Shown here one piece after another: positions 45,265 through 56,740 of a DNA stretch of 64,000 bases (position 1 is its first letter; the number at the start of each line of letters is the position of its first letter). The notes below the pieces were generated by a model. The model made no database searches. It was not told where the DNA came from and was given only the letters and a program-made list of their open reading frames with translations. The translations under genes were made by a program, and so were the position numbers. This DNA is from CAVPGP01 sp963718065 (GTDB lineage Bacteria > Actinomycetota > Thermoleophilia > Gaiellales > Gaiellaceae), in assembly GCA_963718065.1 (NCBI GenBank), contig CAVQYE010000003.1, forward strand, positions 68,872-132,871. Direction: 5' to 3'.

Positions 45265-46235
45265 CGCTCGAGGTCGACCGGACCGTCGCCCTCGTCGGGC
45301 CGTCGGGAGCCGGTAAGACCTCGGTGCTGAGGGCGATCGCCGGCCTCGTCCGGCCGCCGCGTGGACGGATCGCGCTCGGCGACGACGTCTGGCAGGACAG
45401 CGAGCGGCGCCTCTTTCGCAAGCCCGACGAGCGCCGGGTCGGGCTCGTCTTCCAGGAGTACGCACTCTTTCCGCACCTCACCGTCAGGCAGAACGTGGCG
45501 TACGCGGGCGACGGACGCACGGACGAGTTTCTCGAGCGCTTCCGGATCTCCGACCTCGCCAACGCCAGGCCGACCGCGCTGTCGGGTGGCGAGCGCCAGC
45601 GGGTCGCGCTCGCCCGAGCGCTCGCCCGCGGTCCCGGGGTGATCCTGCTCGACGAGCCGCTCTCCGCCCTCGACACGCACACGAAGGGCACCGTGCGGGC
45701 CGAGCTCCAGGAGCTGCTGCGAGAGCTTGCCCTGCCGACGATCCTCGTCACGCACGACTTCGAGGACGCCGCTGCGCTCGCTGACCAGATCGGCGTGATC
45801 GTCGACGGGCGCCTGCGCCAGTTCGCCACTCCGAACGAGCTCGTCGACCGGCCGGCCGACCCGTACGTCGCGTCGTTCACCGGGGCGAACCTGCTCCGCG
45901 GCGAAGCACGCCGGCTCGACGACGACATGACCCTCGTCGAGCTCGAGACCGGCGAGCTCGTCTACTCGACCGAGTGGGGCGAAGGGCACGTGGGCGTCGT
46001 CGTGTACCCGTGGGAAGTGTCGGTCGGCCGCCTGCACCAGGAGGACTCCGCCATGAACCTGATCCAGGGCGAGATCCGCTCCGTCGCCACCGTTGGCAAC
46101 CGGGTCCGCGTCCGCGTCGGCCCGATCACCGCCGAGGTCACGACAGCCTCGGCCGAGAAGCTCGAGCTCGCCCGCGGCGGCGCCGCGTTCGCCACATTCA
46201 AAGCGACAGGGACGCGGCTCGTTCCGCTTGCCTGA
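45207..46235 (+). CDS. modC: Molybdate ABC transporter ATP-binding protein
   Basis: A 342-residue ATPase. Walker A is GPSGAGKT (31-38), signature LSGGERQRVALARAL, Walker B VILLDEPLSALD and H-loop LVTHDFEDAAAL. The C-terminal ~110 residues hold a Mop/TOBE-type domain (NLIQGEIRSVATVGNRVRVRVGPITAEVT) typical of ModC. The ATG at 45207 lies 58 nt inside the modB 3' end. It powers molybdate uptake. A 177-nt gap separates it from the next gene and may hold a promoter. Confidence 0.9.
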   Translation: MAALRADFRLPLRSFELELALEVDRTVALVGPSGAGKTSVLRAIAGLVRPPRGRIALGDDVWQDSERRLFRKPDERRVGLVFQEYALFPHLTVRQNVAYAGDGRTDEFLERFRISDLANARPTALSGGERQRVALARALARGPGVILLDEPLSALDTHTKGTVRAELQELLRELALPTILVTHDFEDAAALADQIGVIVDGRLRQFATPNELVDRPADPYVASFTGANLLRGEARRLDDDMTLVELETGELVYSTEWGEGHVGVVVYPWEVSVGRLHQEDSAMNLIQGEIRSVATVGNRVRVRVGPITAEVTTASAEKLELARGGAAFATFKATGTRLVPLA

Positions 46236-46412
46236 CTTCCCGCCGGCGATTATCTCCTCGGCCCGATGTCAACCAGCCCTTGACTGCCTTGCCCTCGGTG
46301 TTAGTGTCGGTCCGGCGGAGCGAGCTGGACTCAATCCGTGCCCGATGCAGGCGATTCTGTGGCCCTCTGCCAGTCGGGCGCGTCCGGCAACCAGCGCGTG
46401 AGGAGGTTCTTC

Positions 46413-47984
46413 TTGCAAGGCACGAGCGGGAGCCGGTCCGGAGTTCTGCAGTGGGTCGTCGTGCTGGTGGTGGGCGTCCTGGTCGTAACTGTCGTCCTCG
46501 GCCTGAGTCTGATTCCGCGTCTGAGCGACGGGCAAAAAGTTCTGGACGCGGCCCGGCCGGCGTTCGCCACAGACCGCCTCGCCGGAGCCCGCGCTGGCAT
46601 CAACATCATCTCCACGGACGTCGACATGGCCGATCCGATCGGCACGGCGCGGGGCTCTGCTGCAGGCGAGGTGCCAAAGCTGATCGCGTTCGTCTCCCAG
46701 AAGACCGGGCTTTCGCAGGCCGAGGTCGTCGCGGCGCTGCAGAAGAACTTCCCGCACACGACGGCGCTCCTGCAGACCATTCCGCTCTCGGCGGTGACGG
46801 CGGAGCTGCCCGGCCTGTTCACGTTCCTCGAGAGCGCGCTTCATCTGTCAGAGGCCGAGCTCGTGGCGGCGCTGAAGACGAACTTCCCGAACATCACACA
46901 GTCGATCACCAACCTGCCGACGCTGACCAGCGGCTGGGACAACATCCAGAACATCGAAGGGCTCACGCGCTTCGACGGCACGCCCGTGCAGACCGTGCCG
47001 CAGCTGAGGGACTATTTCAGCGCGGATCTGATTCCGATCCTGGAGAGCCAGCAGGGCAACTTCGAGAGTCTCGACGGGACGTCGACCGTCGACTGGATCG
47101 CGCCGCTCCTCCTGATCGTCGGGCTGATCGTGATCCTGTTCGCGGGAGTGATGATCGTGCTGAACCTCAGGGGTCCAGTCTCGCGCGGGCTTGGCGTGGC
47201 GGCCGCGTCGGTCGTCCTCGCTGTCGGCGTAGGCGTTGTGGCACTCGTGCTCGTCATCTCGCTCGTGCCGCGGGTCAGTAACGGACAGAAGCTGCTCGAC
47301 GCGCTCGGCCCCGCCAACGTCGACACGCGCATCCACGGCGATCGCGGCGGGATCAACATGGTCTCCGCGATCGTCGACACTGAGGACCCGATCATGACTG
47401 CGGAGGGCGGCGCCGCGGCCGAAGTGCCGAAGCTGATCGCATTCGTGTCCCAGCAGACCGGGCTGTCGCAGGCCGAGGTCGTCGCCGCGCTGCAGAAGAA
47501 CTTCCCGCACACGACGGCCCTCTTGCAGGCGATCCCGTTGTCGGCGGTGACGACGGAGCTGCCCGGTCTGCTTGCGTTCCTCGAGAAGGCGCTGCACGTG
47601 ACGCAGCCGCAGCTCCTCGCAGCGCTGAAGACGAACTTCCCGGGCATCGCCCAGTCGATCACCAACCTGCCGACGGTCACGAACGGCTGGAACCAGGTCC
47701 AGAACATCGACGGGGCCACGCGCTTCGACGGGACGCCGATCAAAACCGTGCCCGATGTCCGTTCGTACTTCGGGTCGGACGTGATCCCTGTGCTCGAGAC
47801 CCAAGGCGGCAACTATGACAACCTCGTCTCGACATCGACCATCGACTTCATCGGGCCGCTGGTGCTGGCCGTCGGGATCATCGTGATCCTCTACGGGCTG
47901 CTGATGCTGCTCCTGGCACGGCGTCTCGAGCCGGGCACCCGCGCGGCCGCCAGACCGTCTCCGACACCGACACCGGCAACGTAG
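46413..47984 (+). CDS. Tandem-duplicated membrane protein of the cox-linked module, function unknown
   Basis: A 523-residue protein (TTG start with AGGAGG at 46401-46406; the frame is also open from 46338). Two near-identical units each consist of a membrane helix, an extracytoplasmic domain of about 190 residues and another helix: TM1 ~11-33, domain A, TM2 ~228-250, TM3 ~258-285, domain B, TM4 ~480-502. The stretch GLSQAEVVAALQKNFPHT is identical in both units, as is AALKTNFP, and the DNA is also very similar, so the duplication is recent or kept alike by conversion. There are no cysteines or cofactor motifs in the domains. I recognise no family. It heads the membrane module upstream of coxMSL and could anchor a complex at the membrane. 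Confidence 0.75.
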   Translation: MQGTSGSRSGVLQWVVVLVVGVLVVTVVLGLSLIPRLSDGQKVLDAARPAFATDRLAGARAGINIISTDVDMADPIGTARGSAAGEVPKLIAFVSQKTGLSQAEVVAALQKNFPHTTALLQTIPLSAVTAELPGLFTFLESALHLSEAELVAALKTNFPNITQSITNLPTLTSGWDNIQNIEGLTRFDGTPVQTVPQLRDYFSADLIPILESQQGNFESLDGTSTVDWIAPLLLIVGLIVILFAGVMIVLNLRGPVSRGLGVAAASVVLAVGVGVVALVLVISLVPRVSNGQKLLDALGPANVDTRIHGDRGGINMVSAIVDTEDPIMTAEGGAAAEVPKLIAFVSQQTGLSQAEVVAALQKNFPHTTALLQAIPLSAVTTELPGLLAFLEKALHVTQPQLLAALKTNFPGIAQSITNLPTVTNGWNQVQNIDGATRFDGTPIKTVPDVRSYFGSDVIPVLETQGGNYDNLVSTSTIDFIGPLVLAVGIIVILYGLLMLLLARRLEPGTRAAARPSPTPTPAT

Positions 47985-47994
47985 GGGAAGGATC

Positions 47995-48258
47995 ATGCTC
48001 GCACTGACGGCATCATCCACCGCCTGGCAGGTGGGCATCGCCCTCGGGATCGTCGTGATCGCGGTGGCGGCGGTGATCGTCATCGTGATCGTGCTGCTCG
48101 CGCTGCGGATTGCCAAGCAGGCTCGTACCGCGGTGGGCGCGGTCGGCGTGGTGCGCGTGCAGACCGACGGGCTCGGCGGCATCGCGCAGATCAACGACTC
48201 CGGGGTGAGGATCCTGCACGCCGCTCGGTCCCTCCGAAAGGTGGCGGTCGGGAAATGA
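47995..48258 (+). CDS. Small membrane protein of the cox-linked module (1 of 5)
   Basis: 87 residues: one long membrane helix (IALGIVVIAVAAVIVIVIVLLALRI), then a short basic/polar tail with an amphipathic stretch (IAQINDSGVRILHAARSLRKVAVGK). The ATG at 47995 has GGGGAAGG upstream and starts 10 nt after the large membrane protein. Its stop overlaps the next start (ATGA). No family recognised. Confidence 0.65.
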   Translation: MLALTASSTAWQVGIALGIVVIAVAAVIVIVIVLLALRIAKQARTAVGAVGVVRVQTDGLGGIAQINDSGVRILHAARSLRKVAVGK

Positions 48259-48551
48259 CATTCACGCTTGTCGCGACGTCCGGCAACACCTACTGGGCGA
48301 TCGCCCTGGGCATCGCTTTCGGCGCGGCAGTGGTCGTCGCGATCCTGCTGACGGTGCTGGTGGAGACCGTCGGCGACATCGAGAAGTCGGTCGACGGTCT
48401 GCTCGAAATCGCGGGCCAGGTCGCGTCGAACACAGCGAGCATTCCGCAACTCGAGGCGACGGCGCCCGTGCTGGCGCTGATCGTCGACGAGGCCGTCGTC
48501 CAGGACGGCTACATGAACGCGCTCACCGACGGGTTCGGTGGTGCGGCATGA
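48255..48551 (+). CDS. Small membrane protein of the cox-linked module (2 of 5)
   Basis: 98 residues: an N-terminal membrane helix (YWAIALGIAFGAAVVVAILLTVLV), then a helical segment (GDIEKSVDGLLEIAGQVASNTASIPQLEA) and a hydrophobic C-terminus. ATGA overlaps at both ends show strict translational coupling. No family recognised. Confidence 0.65.
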   Translation: MTFTLVATSGNTYWAIALGIAFGAAVVVAILLTVLVETVGDIEKSVDGLLEIAGQVASNTASIPQLEATAPVLALIVDEAVVQDGYMNALTDGFGGAA

Positions 48552-48826
48552 GCAGCACGCACGTCCTCGTCCTCTTGAGCGTCGTGCTGGCGGCGGGCGT
48601 CGTGCTCGTGCTGGCGGTCGCGCTGATCGAGGTGCGCCGCGGCCTGACCAGGATCTCCGAAGGGCTCGCGTCGCTCGGGTCGGCGCTGCAGGGCGTCGAG
48701 GCGGAGCACCTACGCGGGCTCGAAGGCTCGGTCACGGCCATCAACGCGCAGTTCGAGACGATCCTCGGAGCGTTGCCTGGGATCGCCGGCAAGGCAGCGA
48801 TCGTCGCCGAGCGGAGGCCGCGATGA
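48548..48826 (+). CDS. Small membrane protein of the cox-linked module (3 of 5)
   Basis: 92 residues: a membrane helix (VLVLLSVVLAAGVVLVLAVALIEV), followed by a predicted amphipathic helix with hydrophobic residues every three or four positions (RGLTRISEGLASLGSALQGV). ATGA overlaps at both ends. No family recognised. The overall plan (N-terminal helix, soluble helical tail) is shared with its neighbours. Confidence 0.65.
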   Translation: MSSTHVLVLLSVVLAAGVVLVLAVALIEVRRGLTRISEGLASLGSALQGVEAEHLRGLEGSVTAINAQFETILGALPGIAGKAAIVAERRPR

Positions 48827-49092
48827 CCCTCTGGTGGATCGGAAACGTCGTGCTGATCGCGGTCGTCCTCCCGGTCGTCATCTATCTGCTCAGCTCCGTG
48901 CTCAAGGCCGCGAAGAGCATCGTCCCGAGCGTGCAGCAGATCGCAACGGTCGCGGCCGCGGGCTCGAAGGACCTCGACGCGGCCGCGCTGCTCGTGACGA
49001 CGCAGGATCACGTCGCGAAGACGGTGGCCGGCGTCGCAAACTACGGCGGCTCCCTCGACGTAATCCTCGACGACGCCCCAGGAGGGAAATGA
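48823..49092 (+). CDS. Small membrane protein of the cox-linked module (4 of 5)
   Basis: 89 residues: a membrane helix (IGNVVLIAVVLPVVIYLLSSVLKAA), then a helical tail (IVPSVQQIATVAAAGSKDLDAAALL) and a Gly-rich end. ATGA overlaps at both ends. No family recognised. Confidence 0.65.
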   Translation: MTLWWIGNVVLIAVVLPVVIYLLSSVLKAAKSIVPSVQQIATVAAAGSKDLDAAALLVTTQDHVAKTVAGVANYGGSLDVILDDAPGGK

Positions 49093-49712
49093 CACCGGTG
49101 CTCGCACTTGCGGCGGTCGGCGCGGTCACGATTCTCGCCGTCGTCCTGATCGTCCTCGCGCTCGTCTTCTACCTCGTCTCGGTGATCCTGCAGCTGCGCA
49201 AGATCACGGCCGGCCTGGACGAGGTGATCGGCAGCGTGAGCGAGATCGTGGAGAAGAGCGCACCGGTCAACGACATCGTCACGGCGATCAACGGGCAACT
49301 CGACGCCGGCGTCGACCTGCTCGAGGGCCTGCTCGTGAAGAAGGCGGGCATGACGGACGCCGTCGGCCTCGTCGAGGGCCTCTACGCGGGTGCTGCCGCG
49401 GCCGGATTCAGGAGCTTTCCCGAGAGCGCGACCGTCAAGGCGCCGCGCATCGGCGAGGTCTACACCAGGGGCACGCTGACACTGGCACGGCTCGGCCGCG
49501 AGGCGCCGATCGCCGCCGCGAGCCCGAACGGTCCGGCATTGCGCAACGTCGAAGGCGGAAGCCTCGCGGCGCGCGAGCTCTACCCGGAGATCCGCCAGAC
49601 GCGTCCGGAGAGGCTGTCGCGGTCGCCGGTGATCGGCACCGACGCCCCCGAGCAGTACGAAAAGCGCGACGACATCGGGGCCCCCCGCAAGCGGCTACCG
49701 AGCCGTTCCTGA
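49089..49712 (+). CDS. Membrane protein of the cox-linked module (5 of 5)
   Basis: A 207-residue protein. A membrane helix (AVGAVTILAVVLIVLALVFYLVSVIL) leads into a heptad-like helical region (LRKITAGLDEVIGSVSEIVEKSAPVNDIVTAINGQLDAGVDLLEGLL). The second half is polar and proline-rich, probably disordered (SPNGPALRNVEG, TDAPEQYEKRDDIGAPRKRL). It ends 17 nt before coxM, so the module and the enzyme are most likely one transcript. The long flexible tail would suit contact with a soluble enzyme. That is inference. Confidence 0.65.
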   Translation: MTPVLALAAVGAVTILAVVLIVLALVFYLVSVILQLRKITAGLDEVIGSVSEIVEKSAPVNDIVTAINGQLDAGVDLLEGLLVKKAGMTDAVGLVEGLYAGAAAAGFRSFPESATVKAPRIGEVYTRGTLTLARLGREAPIAAASPNGPALRNVEGGSLAARELYPEIRQTRPERLSRSPVIGTDAPEQYEKRDDIGAPRKRLPSRS

Positions 49713-49729
49713 TAGGAGAGGAGTACCCG

Positions 49730-50605
49730 TTGCAGACTCCTGCGGCATTCGAGTACGAGCGCGCGACCAGCGTCGAGGGTGCGATCGCGTCGCTGCAGAG
49801 GCTCGGCTCGGAGGCGCGCGTCATCGCGGGCGGGCACAGCCTGCTGCCGATGATGAAGCTCCGGCTGGCGAACCCGCAGCATCTGATCGACATCAACGAT
49901 CTGACGGAGCTCTCGTACATCCGCGAGCAGGGGGACGAGATCTTGATCGGGGCGCTGACCCGTCACGTCGACCTGCTGAAGTCGGAGCTGCTCGCAAAGC
50001 ACCTGCCGGTGTTCCGCGACGCCGAGAACGTGATCGCGGATCCGGTCGTCCGCAACCGGGGCACGATCGGCGGCTCGCTCTGCCAGGCGGACGCCGCCGA
50101 GGACCTCTCGGCCGTGTGCTCGGCGATCAAGGCGAAGGTGGTGATCCGCGGCGCCGGCGGCGAGCGGGTGGTCGGGATGGAGGACTTCCACGTCGGGCCG
50201 TATGTGACCGCGGTGAGCGACGGTGAGCTGCTGACGGAGATCCGGGTGCCGTTGCGACCGGGCGGCGGCAGCGCGCACGAGAAGGTCGAGCGCCGCGCCG
50301 GCGACTGGGCGATCGCCGCCGCGTCGGCGGCCGTCTGGATCGAGGGCGGCAAGATCGTCGACGCCGGCATCGGGCTCAGCGCGGTCGGGCTGACGACGAT
50401 CCACCTCACCCGGGCGGAGGAGCTACTGCGAGGCAAGGCCCCGTCGGACGAGCTGTTCGCGGAGGCGGGCGAGATCGCTTCGGCGGACTGCTCGCCGAGT
50501 GCGGACGGCCGAGGGCCTGTCGACTATAAGCGCCACCTCGCCGGCGTCCTCACGACGCGCGCTTTGGTTCGCGCGACGGCACGCGCGCAAGGTCAGGAGG
50601 CCTGA
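49730..50605 (+). CDS. coxM: Carbon monoxide dehydrogenase, medium (FAD) subunit
   Basis: A 291-residue FAD-binding subunit. The FAD pyrophosphate-binding motifs are IAGGHSLLPMMKLRLANP and RGTIGGSLCQADAAED, as in CoxM and xanthine dehydrogenase family flavin subunits. The CO dehydrogenase flavoprotein C-terminal domain spans roughly the last 110 residues. The TTG at 49730 follows AGGAGAGGAG. It passes electrons from the [2Fe-2S] centres to the quinone pool or another acceptor. The gene order M-S-L is that of form I clusters. Confidence 0.92.
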   Translation: MQTPAAFEYERATSVEGAIASLQRLGSEARVIAGGHSLLPMMKLRLANPQHLIDINDLTELSYIREQGDEILIGALTRHVDLLKSELLAKHLPVFRDAENVIADPVVRNRGTIGGSLCQADAAEDLSAVCSAIKAKVVIRGAGGERVVGMEDFHVGPYVTAVSDGELLTEIRVPLRPGGGSAHEKVERRAGDWAIAAASAAVWIEGGKIVDAGIGLSAVGLTTIHLTRAEELLRGKAPSDELFAEAGEIASADCSPSADGRGPVDYKRHLAGVLTTRALVRATARAQGQEA

Positions 50606-50607
50606 GC

Positions 50608-51087
50608 ATGAACGTCTCGATAGCGATCAACGGCGAGCAGGTCTCGCGCGAGATCGAGCCCCGGCAGCTGCTCGTCCACTTCATTCGCGAGACGCCGGGC
50701 CTCACCGGCACGCACTGGGGCTGCGACACGTCCAACTGCGGCGCGTGCGTGGTGCAGATGGACGGTGAGCCGGTCAAGTCGTGCACGATCCTGGCGGCGA
50801 TGGCCGTGGGCCACGAGATCCGCACCGTCGAGTCGCTCGAGGTGGACGGCAAGCTCGACCCGGTTCAGATGGGCTTCCACGAGACGCACGCCCTCCAGTG
50901 CGGCTTCTGCACGCCGGGGATGCTGATGACCGCCCGCGCCCTGCTCGACGAGAACCCGAATCCGACCGAGCTGGAGATCCGGACCGCAATCTCAGGTGCC
51001 ATCTGCCGCTGTACCGGGTACAAGAACATCGTCAGCGCCGTGCGCTGGGCAGCCGAGTACGAAGCCGCCGCAAAACAGGAGGCCTGA
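50608..51087 (+). CDS. coxS: Carbon monoxide dehydrogenase, small (2x[2Fe-2S]) subunit
   Basis: A 159-residue iron-sulfur subunit. The N-terminal plant-ferredoxin-type cluster has its cysteines in HWGCDTSNCGACVVQMDGE and SCTILA. The C-terminal helical domain binds the second cluster by LQCGFCTPGML and CRCTGYKNIV. It relays electrons from the molybdenum site in CoxL to FAD in CoxM. It starts 2 nt after coxM. Confidence 0.96.
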   Translation: MNVSIAINGEQVSREIEPRQLLVHFIRETPGLTGTHWGCDTSNCGACVVQMDGEPVKSCTILAAMAVGHEIRTVESLEVDGKLDPVQMGFHETHALQCGFCTPGMLMTARALLDENPNPTELEIRTAISGAICRCTGYKNIVSAVRWAAEYEAAAKQEA

Positions 51088-51089
51088 CC

Positions 51090-53470
<2,381 letters not shown>

Positions 53471-53474
<4 letters not shown>

Positions 53475-54442
53475 TGAGCGCCGCCGTGTCGCGGCGGGCG
53501 CAGGAGCTCGCGGCAGAGGGCACGGCGTTCGTGACGGCGACGGTCGTGCGGGCGAAGCGGCCGACGAGCGTGAAGCCGGGAGACGTGGCGATCGTTCTCG
53601 GCGACGGCACAATCGAAGGTTTCGTCGGCGGTGTGTGCGCGCAGCAGAGCGTGCGCGTCTACGCACTGAAGGCGATCGAGACCGAGGAGGCGCTGCTCTT
53701 GCGAATCGTTCCGGATGGACCAATCGGCGAGGACCCTTCCACGGGTCAGGAGGTCTCGATCGAGGACGGAGCCGTGACGGTTCAGAACCCGTGCCTCTCC
53801 GGCGGTGAGATCGAGGTCTTCCTCGAGCCGGTGCTGCCGGCGCCGCGCGTCCTGGTCGTCGGCGACTCGCCGATCGCGGCCGCGGTCCTGTCGCTCGGCG
53901 AGGAGCTCGGGCTCGCGCTCGTCCTCGTCGAGGCCGGCGCACCTGAGCCGGCGGCCGGCGATCTCGCCCTCGTCGTCGCCACGCACGGGCGAGACGAGCT
54001 GCACACGCTGCGGCGCGCGCTCGAGTCGGGCGTGCCGTATGTCGGCCTGGTCGCGAGCCTCAAGCGCGGCGCGAGCGTGCTCGACGAGCTGCGGGCCGAC
54101 GGAGTCTCGGATGAGCATCTGGCGCTGATCGACGTGCCCGCCGGGCTCGACATCGGCGGCCGCACGCCCGCGGAGGTCGCGCTCTCGATCCTCGTGGAGA
54201 TCGTCGCGGTGCGCCGGGGCAAGCAGACCGGAGCTTCAACCGAGGCGCCGGCCTTCAGTGCGCGCACCGAGCCCAGCTCGGAGGCGCCGCCGATCGCGAT
54301 CGACCCCATCTGCGGCATGACGGTTGCCGCGGTCGCGGGGACGCCTTCGTTGGAGTACGAGGGCGAGACGATCTACTTCTGCTGCGAGGGCTGCCGGACC
54401 AAGTTCCAGGCCCAGCACGAGCATGCATTCGCGGCAGAGTGA
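53471..54442 (+). CDS. XdhC/CoxF-like molybdenum cofactor protein fused to a YHS domain
   Basis: A 323-residue protein. Residues 1-125 are the XdhC-CoxI domain (TAFVTATVVRAKRPTSVKPGD, GFVGGVCAQQSVR), and residues 130-250 the XdhC Rossmann domain (PRVLVVGDSPIAAAVLSLGEELG, DIGGRTPAEVALSILVEIVA). XdhC proteins protect and sulfurate the Mo cofactor before insertion. After a linker, the last ~45 residues are a YHS domain (DPICGMTVAAVA... YFCCEGCRTKF), a small Cys-rich metal-binding unit. The added YHS could handle Cu for the Mo-S-Cu centre; that is inference. It overlaps coxL by 4 nt. Confidence 0.85.
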
Positions 54443-54445
54443 GCC

Positions 54446-55369
54446 ATGAAGCCGGGTGAGGTCACGGGCGAGGCGGCAGGCGAAGTCCGGCAACGGGTGC
54501 CCGACATCGAGACGCTCGCCCAGCGTCTCGCAGACGTCGACTACCTCGTCGACGAAGGGCTGGCCACGGCGATGTTCCTGTGTCTCCGGCTGCCACAGCC
54601 GTTGCTGCTCGAGGGCGAGGCCGGTGTCGGCAAGACCGAGGCCGCCAAGTCGCTCGCGCTGGTGCTCGACACGCCGCTGATCCGGCTCCAGTGCTACGAG
54701 GGGATCGACGCGGCCGAGGCGCTGTACGAGTGGAACTACCCGCGGCAGCTTCTGAGCATCCGTCTCGCCGACTCCAGCGGCTCGAAGCTCGCCGAGGAGG
54801 ATCTGTTCGGCCCCGACTATTTGATCCGCCGGCCGCTGCTGCGGGCGCTCGAGCACCCGGGCCCGCGGCCCGCCGTCCTGCTGATCGACGAGATCGACCG
54901 CGCCGACGACGACTTCGAGGCGTTCCTGCTCGAGTTGCTTGCGGACGCCAGCGTCACGATCCCCGAGCTCGGGACGATCCAGGCCACGCATCCACCGGTG
55001 ATCGTGCTGACCTCGAACCGGACCCGCGACCTTCACGATGCCGTCAAGCGCCGCTGTCTCTATCACCGGATCGCGTACCCGACTCCGGAGCGCGAGGTGG
55101 AGATCGTCCGCCGTCGCGTCAAGGGCGCGTCGGAGCAGCTGGCGGTCCAGGTCGCGGACGCCGTGTCGCGCCTGCGCTCGAGCGATGTGCAGAAGCCGCC
55201 CGGGATCGCCGAGGCGATCGACTGGCTTGCGGCGCTTGACGTCCTCGGGATCGAGCAGTTGGATGCCGCTGCGATCGACCTCACGCTCGGGTCGGTGCTG
55301 AAGTACAGCGAGGACCAGGAGGTGGTCCGCGCGGCCGGTCTCGACGAGCTCGTGCGCGCCCGTGACTGA
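54446..55369 (+). CDS. coxD: MoxR-type AAA+ ATPase, CO dehydrogenase maturation factor
   Basis: A 307-residue ATPase. Walker A is GEAGVGKT (57-64), Walker B VLLIDEIDRAD, sensor 1 VLTSNRTRDL, and the MoxR lid lies in the C-terminal third. In Oligotropha carboxidovorans CoxD helps build the Mo-S-Cu centre together with CoxE. It starts 3 nt after the XdhC-YHS gene and overlaps coxE by 8 nt, as expected for a MoxR-VWA pair. Confidence 0.92.
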   Translation: MKPGEVTGEAAGEVRQRVPDIETLAQRLADVDYLVDEGLATAMFLCLRLPQPLLLEGEAGVGKTEAAKSLALVLDTPLIRLQCYEGIDAAEALYEWNYPRQLLSIRLADSSGSKLAEEDLFGPDYLIRRPLLRALEHPGPRPAVLLIDEIDRADDDFEAFLLELLADASVTIPELGTIQATHPPVIVLTSNRTRDLHDAVKRRCLYHRIAYPTPEREVEIVRRRVKGASEQLAVQVADAVSRLRSSDVQKPPGIAEAIDWLAALDVLGIEQLDAAAIDLTLGSVLKYSEDQEVVRAAGLDELVRARD

Positions 55370-56740
55370 CCGGGATACGGCCGGTGCGGTGTTCGGGGTC
55401 GAGACGATCGAGCTCGATTTGCCGCCGCTCGTGAGCGCACTGAGCCGGCGGCTGCACGATGCCGGGCTGCCGGTCACCCCGGGCCGCTCGGCCGACTTCG
55501 CGCGGGCGCTGACGCTCGTCCGGCCGATCGCCCGCCGGCGGCTGTACTGGACGGCGCGCGCCGTGTTCGTCTCCGACCCGGCGCAGGTCAAGGCATTCGA
55601 CGCGGTGTTCCTCTCGGTCTTCGGCGGCGAATCGGCTACAGAGGACGTCGAGCTCGAGGACGCGCGGACCGTCGCCGCACCGGCGGACGATCGGCCGAAG
55701 GCGGAGCACAAGGCCCCGCCGCGGGACTCGGCCGGCCCTGATGTTTCGCGCGGCCTTTCGTCGTCCAGTCCGAGCGCCGACGGAGACGACGATGCGACCG
55801 AGGTCGACGTCCCGCTGGCGATGGCCAGTGACGAGGAAGTGCTGCGGCGCAAGAGCTTCGACGCGCTCGAGGCACACGAGCTCGCGCAGCTCTACCGGCT
55901 GATGTCACGCCTCGAGCTCGAGACGCCGCTGCGGCTGACGCGCCGCTACGAGCGGGGACGCCACGGCGGGCGCATCGACATGCGGCGGACGCTCCGCGCC
56001 AGCCTGCGGACCGGCGGCGATCCGATCCGCCTCGCGCGCCGGCGGCGGCGTATCGTCCCGCGCAGGCTCGTGATGCTGTGCGACATCTCCGGCTCGATGG
56101 AGCCGTATGCCCGCGCGTACCTGCAGTTCCTGACCTGTGCGGCCGCGAGTGGGCCGAACGCGGAGACGTTCGTCTTCGCGACGCGGCTGACCCGTTTGAC
56201 GCGCGCGCTGGCGGCCCGCAACCCGGAGCGCGCGATCCAGCGCGCAGCGGCCGCGGCGCCCGACTGGTCGAGCGGGACCCGGATCGGCGATGCGCTGAAG
56301 GAGTTCAACGACCGGCACGGACGTCGCGGGATGGCCCGCGGGGCCGTGATCGTCATCCTCTCCGACGGCTGGGAGCGCGGCGATCCGATGCTCGTCGGGC
56401 GCGAGCTGGAGCGCCTCGGCCGCCTGGCCCACCGGATCGTGTGGGTCAACCCTCGGGCCGGCGCCGGCTCTTTCTCCGTACAGGCCGGCGGCATGGTGGC
56501 CGCGCTGCCGCATTGCGACGCGCTCGTCAGCGGCCACAGCTTCGAGGCGCTCGGCGAGGTCGTCGCGGCGATCGGGGCCGACTCGGGCCGCGTCGGTGCG
56601 ATGGGCTGTTCACCGCGGATGTGTCCGAGCCCGAGCCGTGGGCCAGCGCCACGCCGGTGCCCGGCAGCTCGGTCGGGATGCCGAGCGGTCACGGACCACG
56701 CCGGGGCAATGTCACTCCGGGTTGGGTGACCGATGAGTGA
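55362..56740 (+). CDS. coxE: VWA-domain CO dehydrogenase maturation protein (probable frameshift near the end)
   Basis: About 459 residues. The N-terminal ~220 residues include an acidic low-complexity linker. The von Willebrand A domain begins RLVMLCDISGSMEPYARAYLQFL, with the MIDAS DxSxS, and continues to GAVIVILSDGWERGDPMLVGREL. Near 56600 the reading frame probably shifts so that the protein ends VSEPEPWASATPVPGSSVG...GWVTDE at 56740 rather than in an Arg-rich tail at 56729. It partners CoxD. The GTG at 55362 overlaps coxD. Confidence 0.88.
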
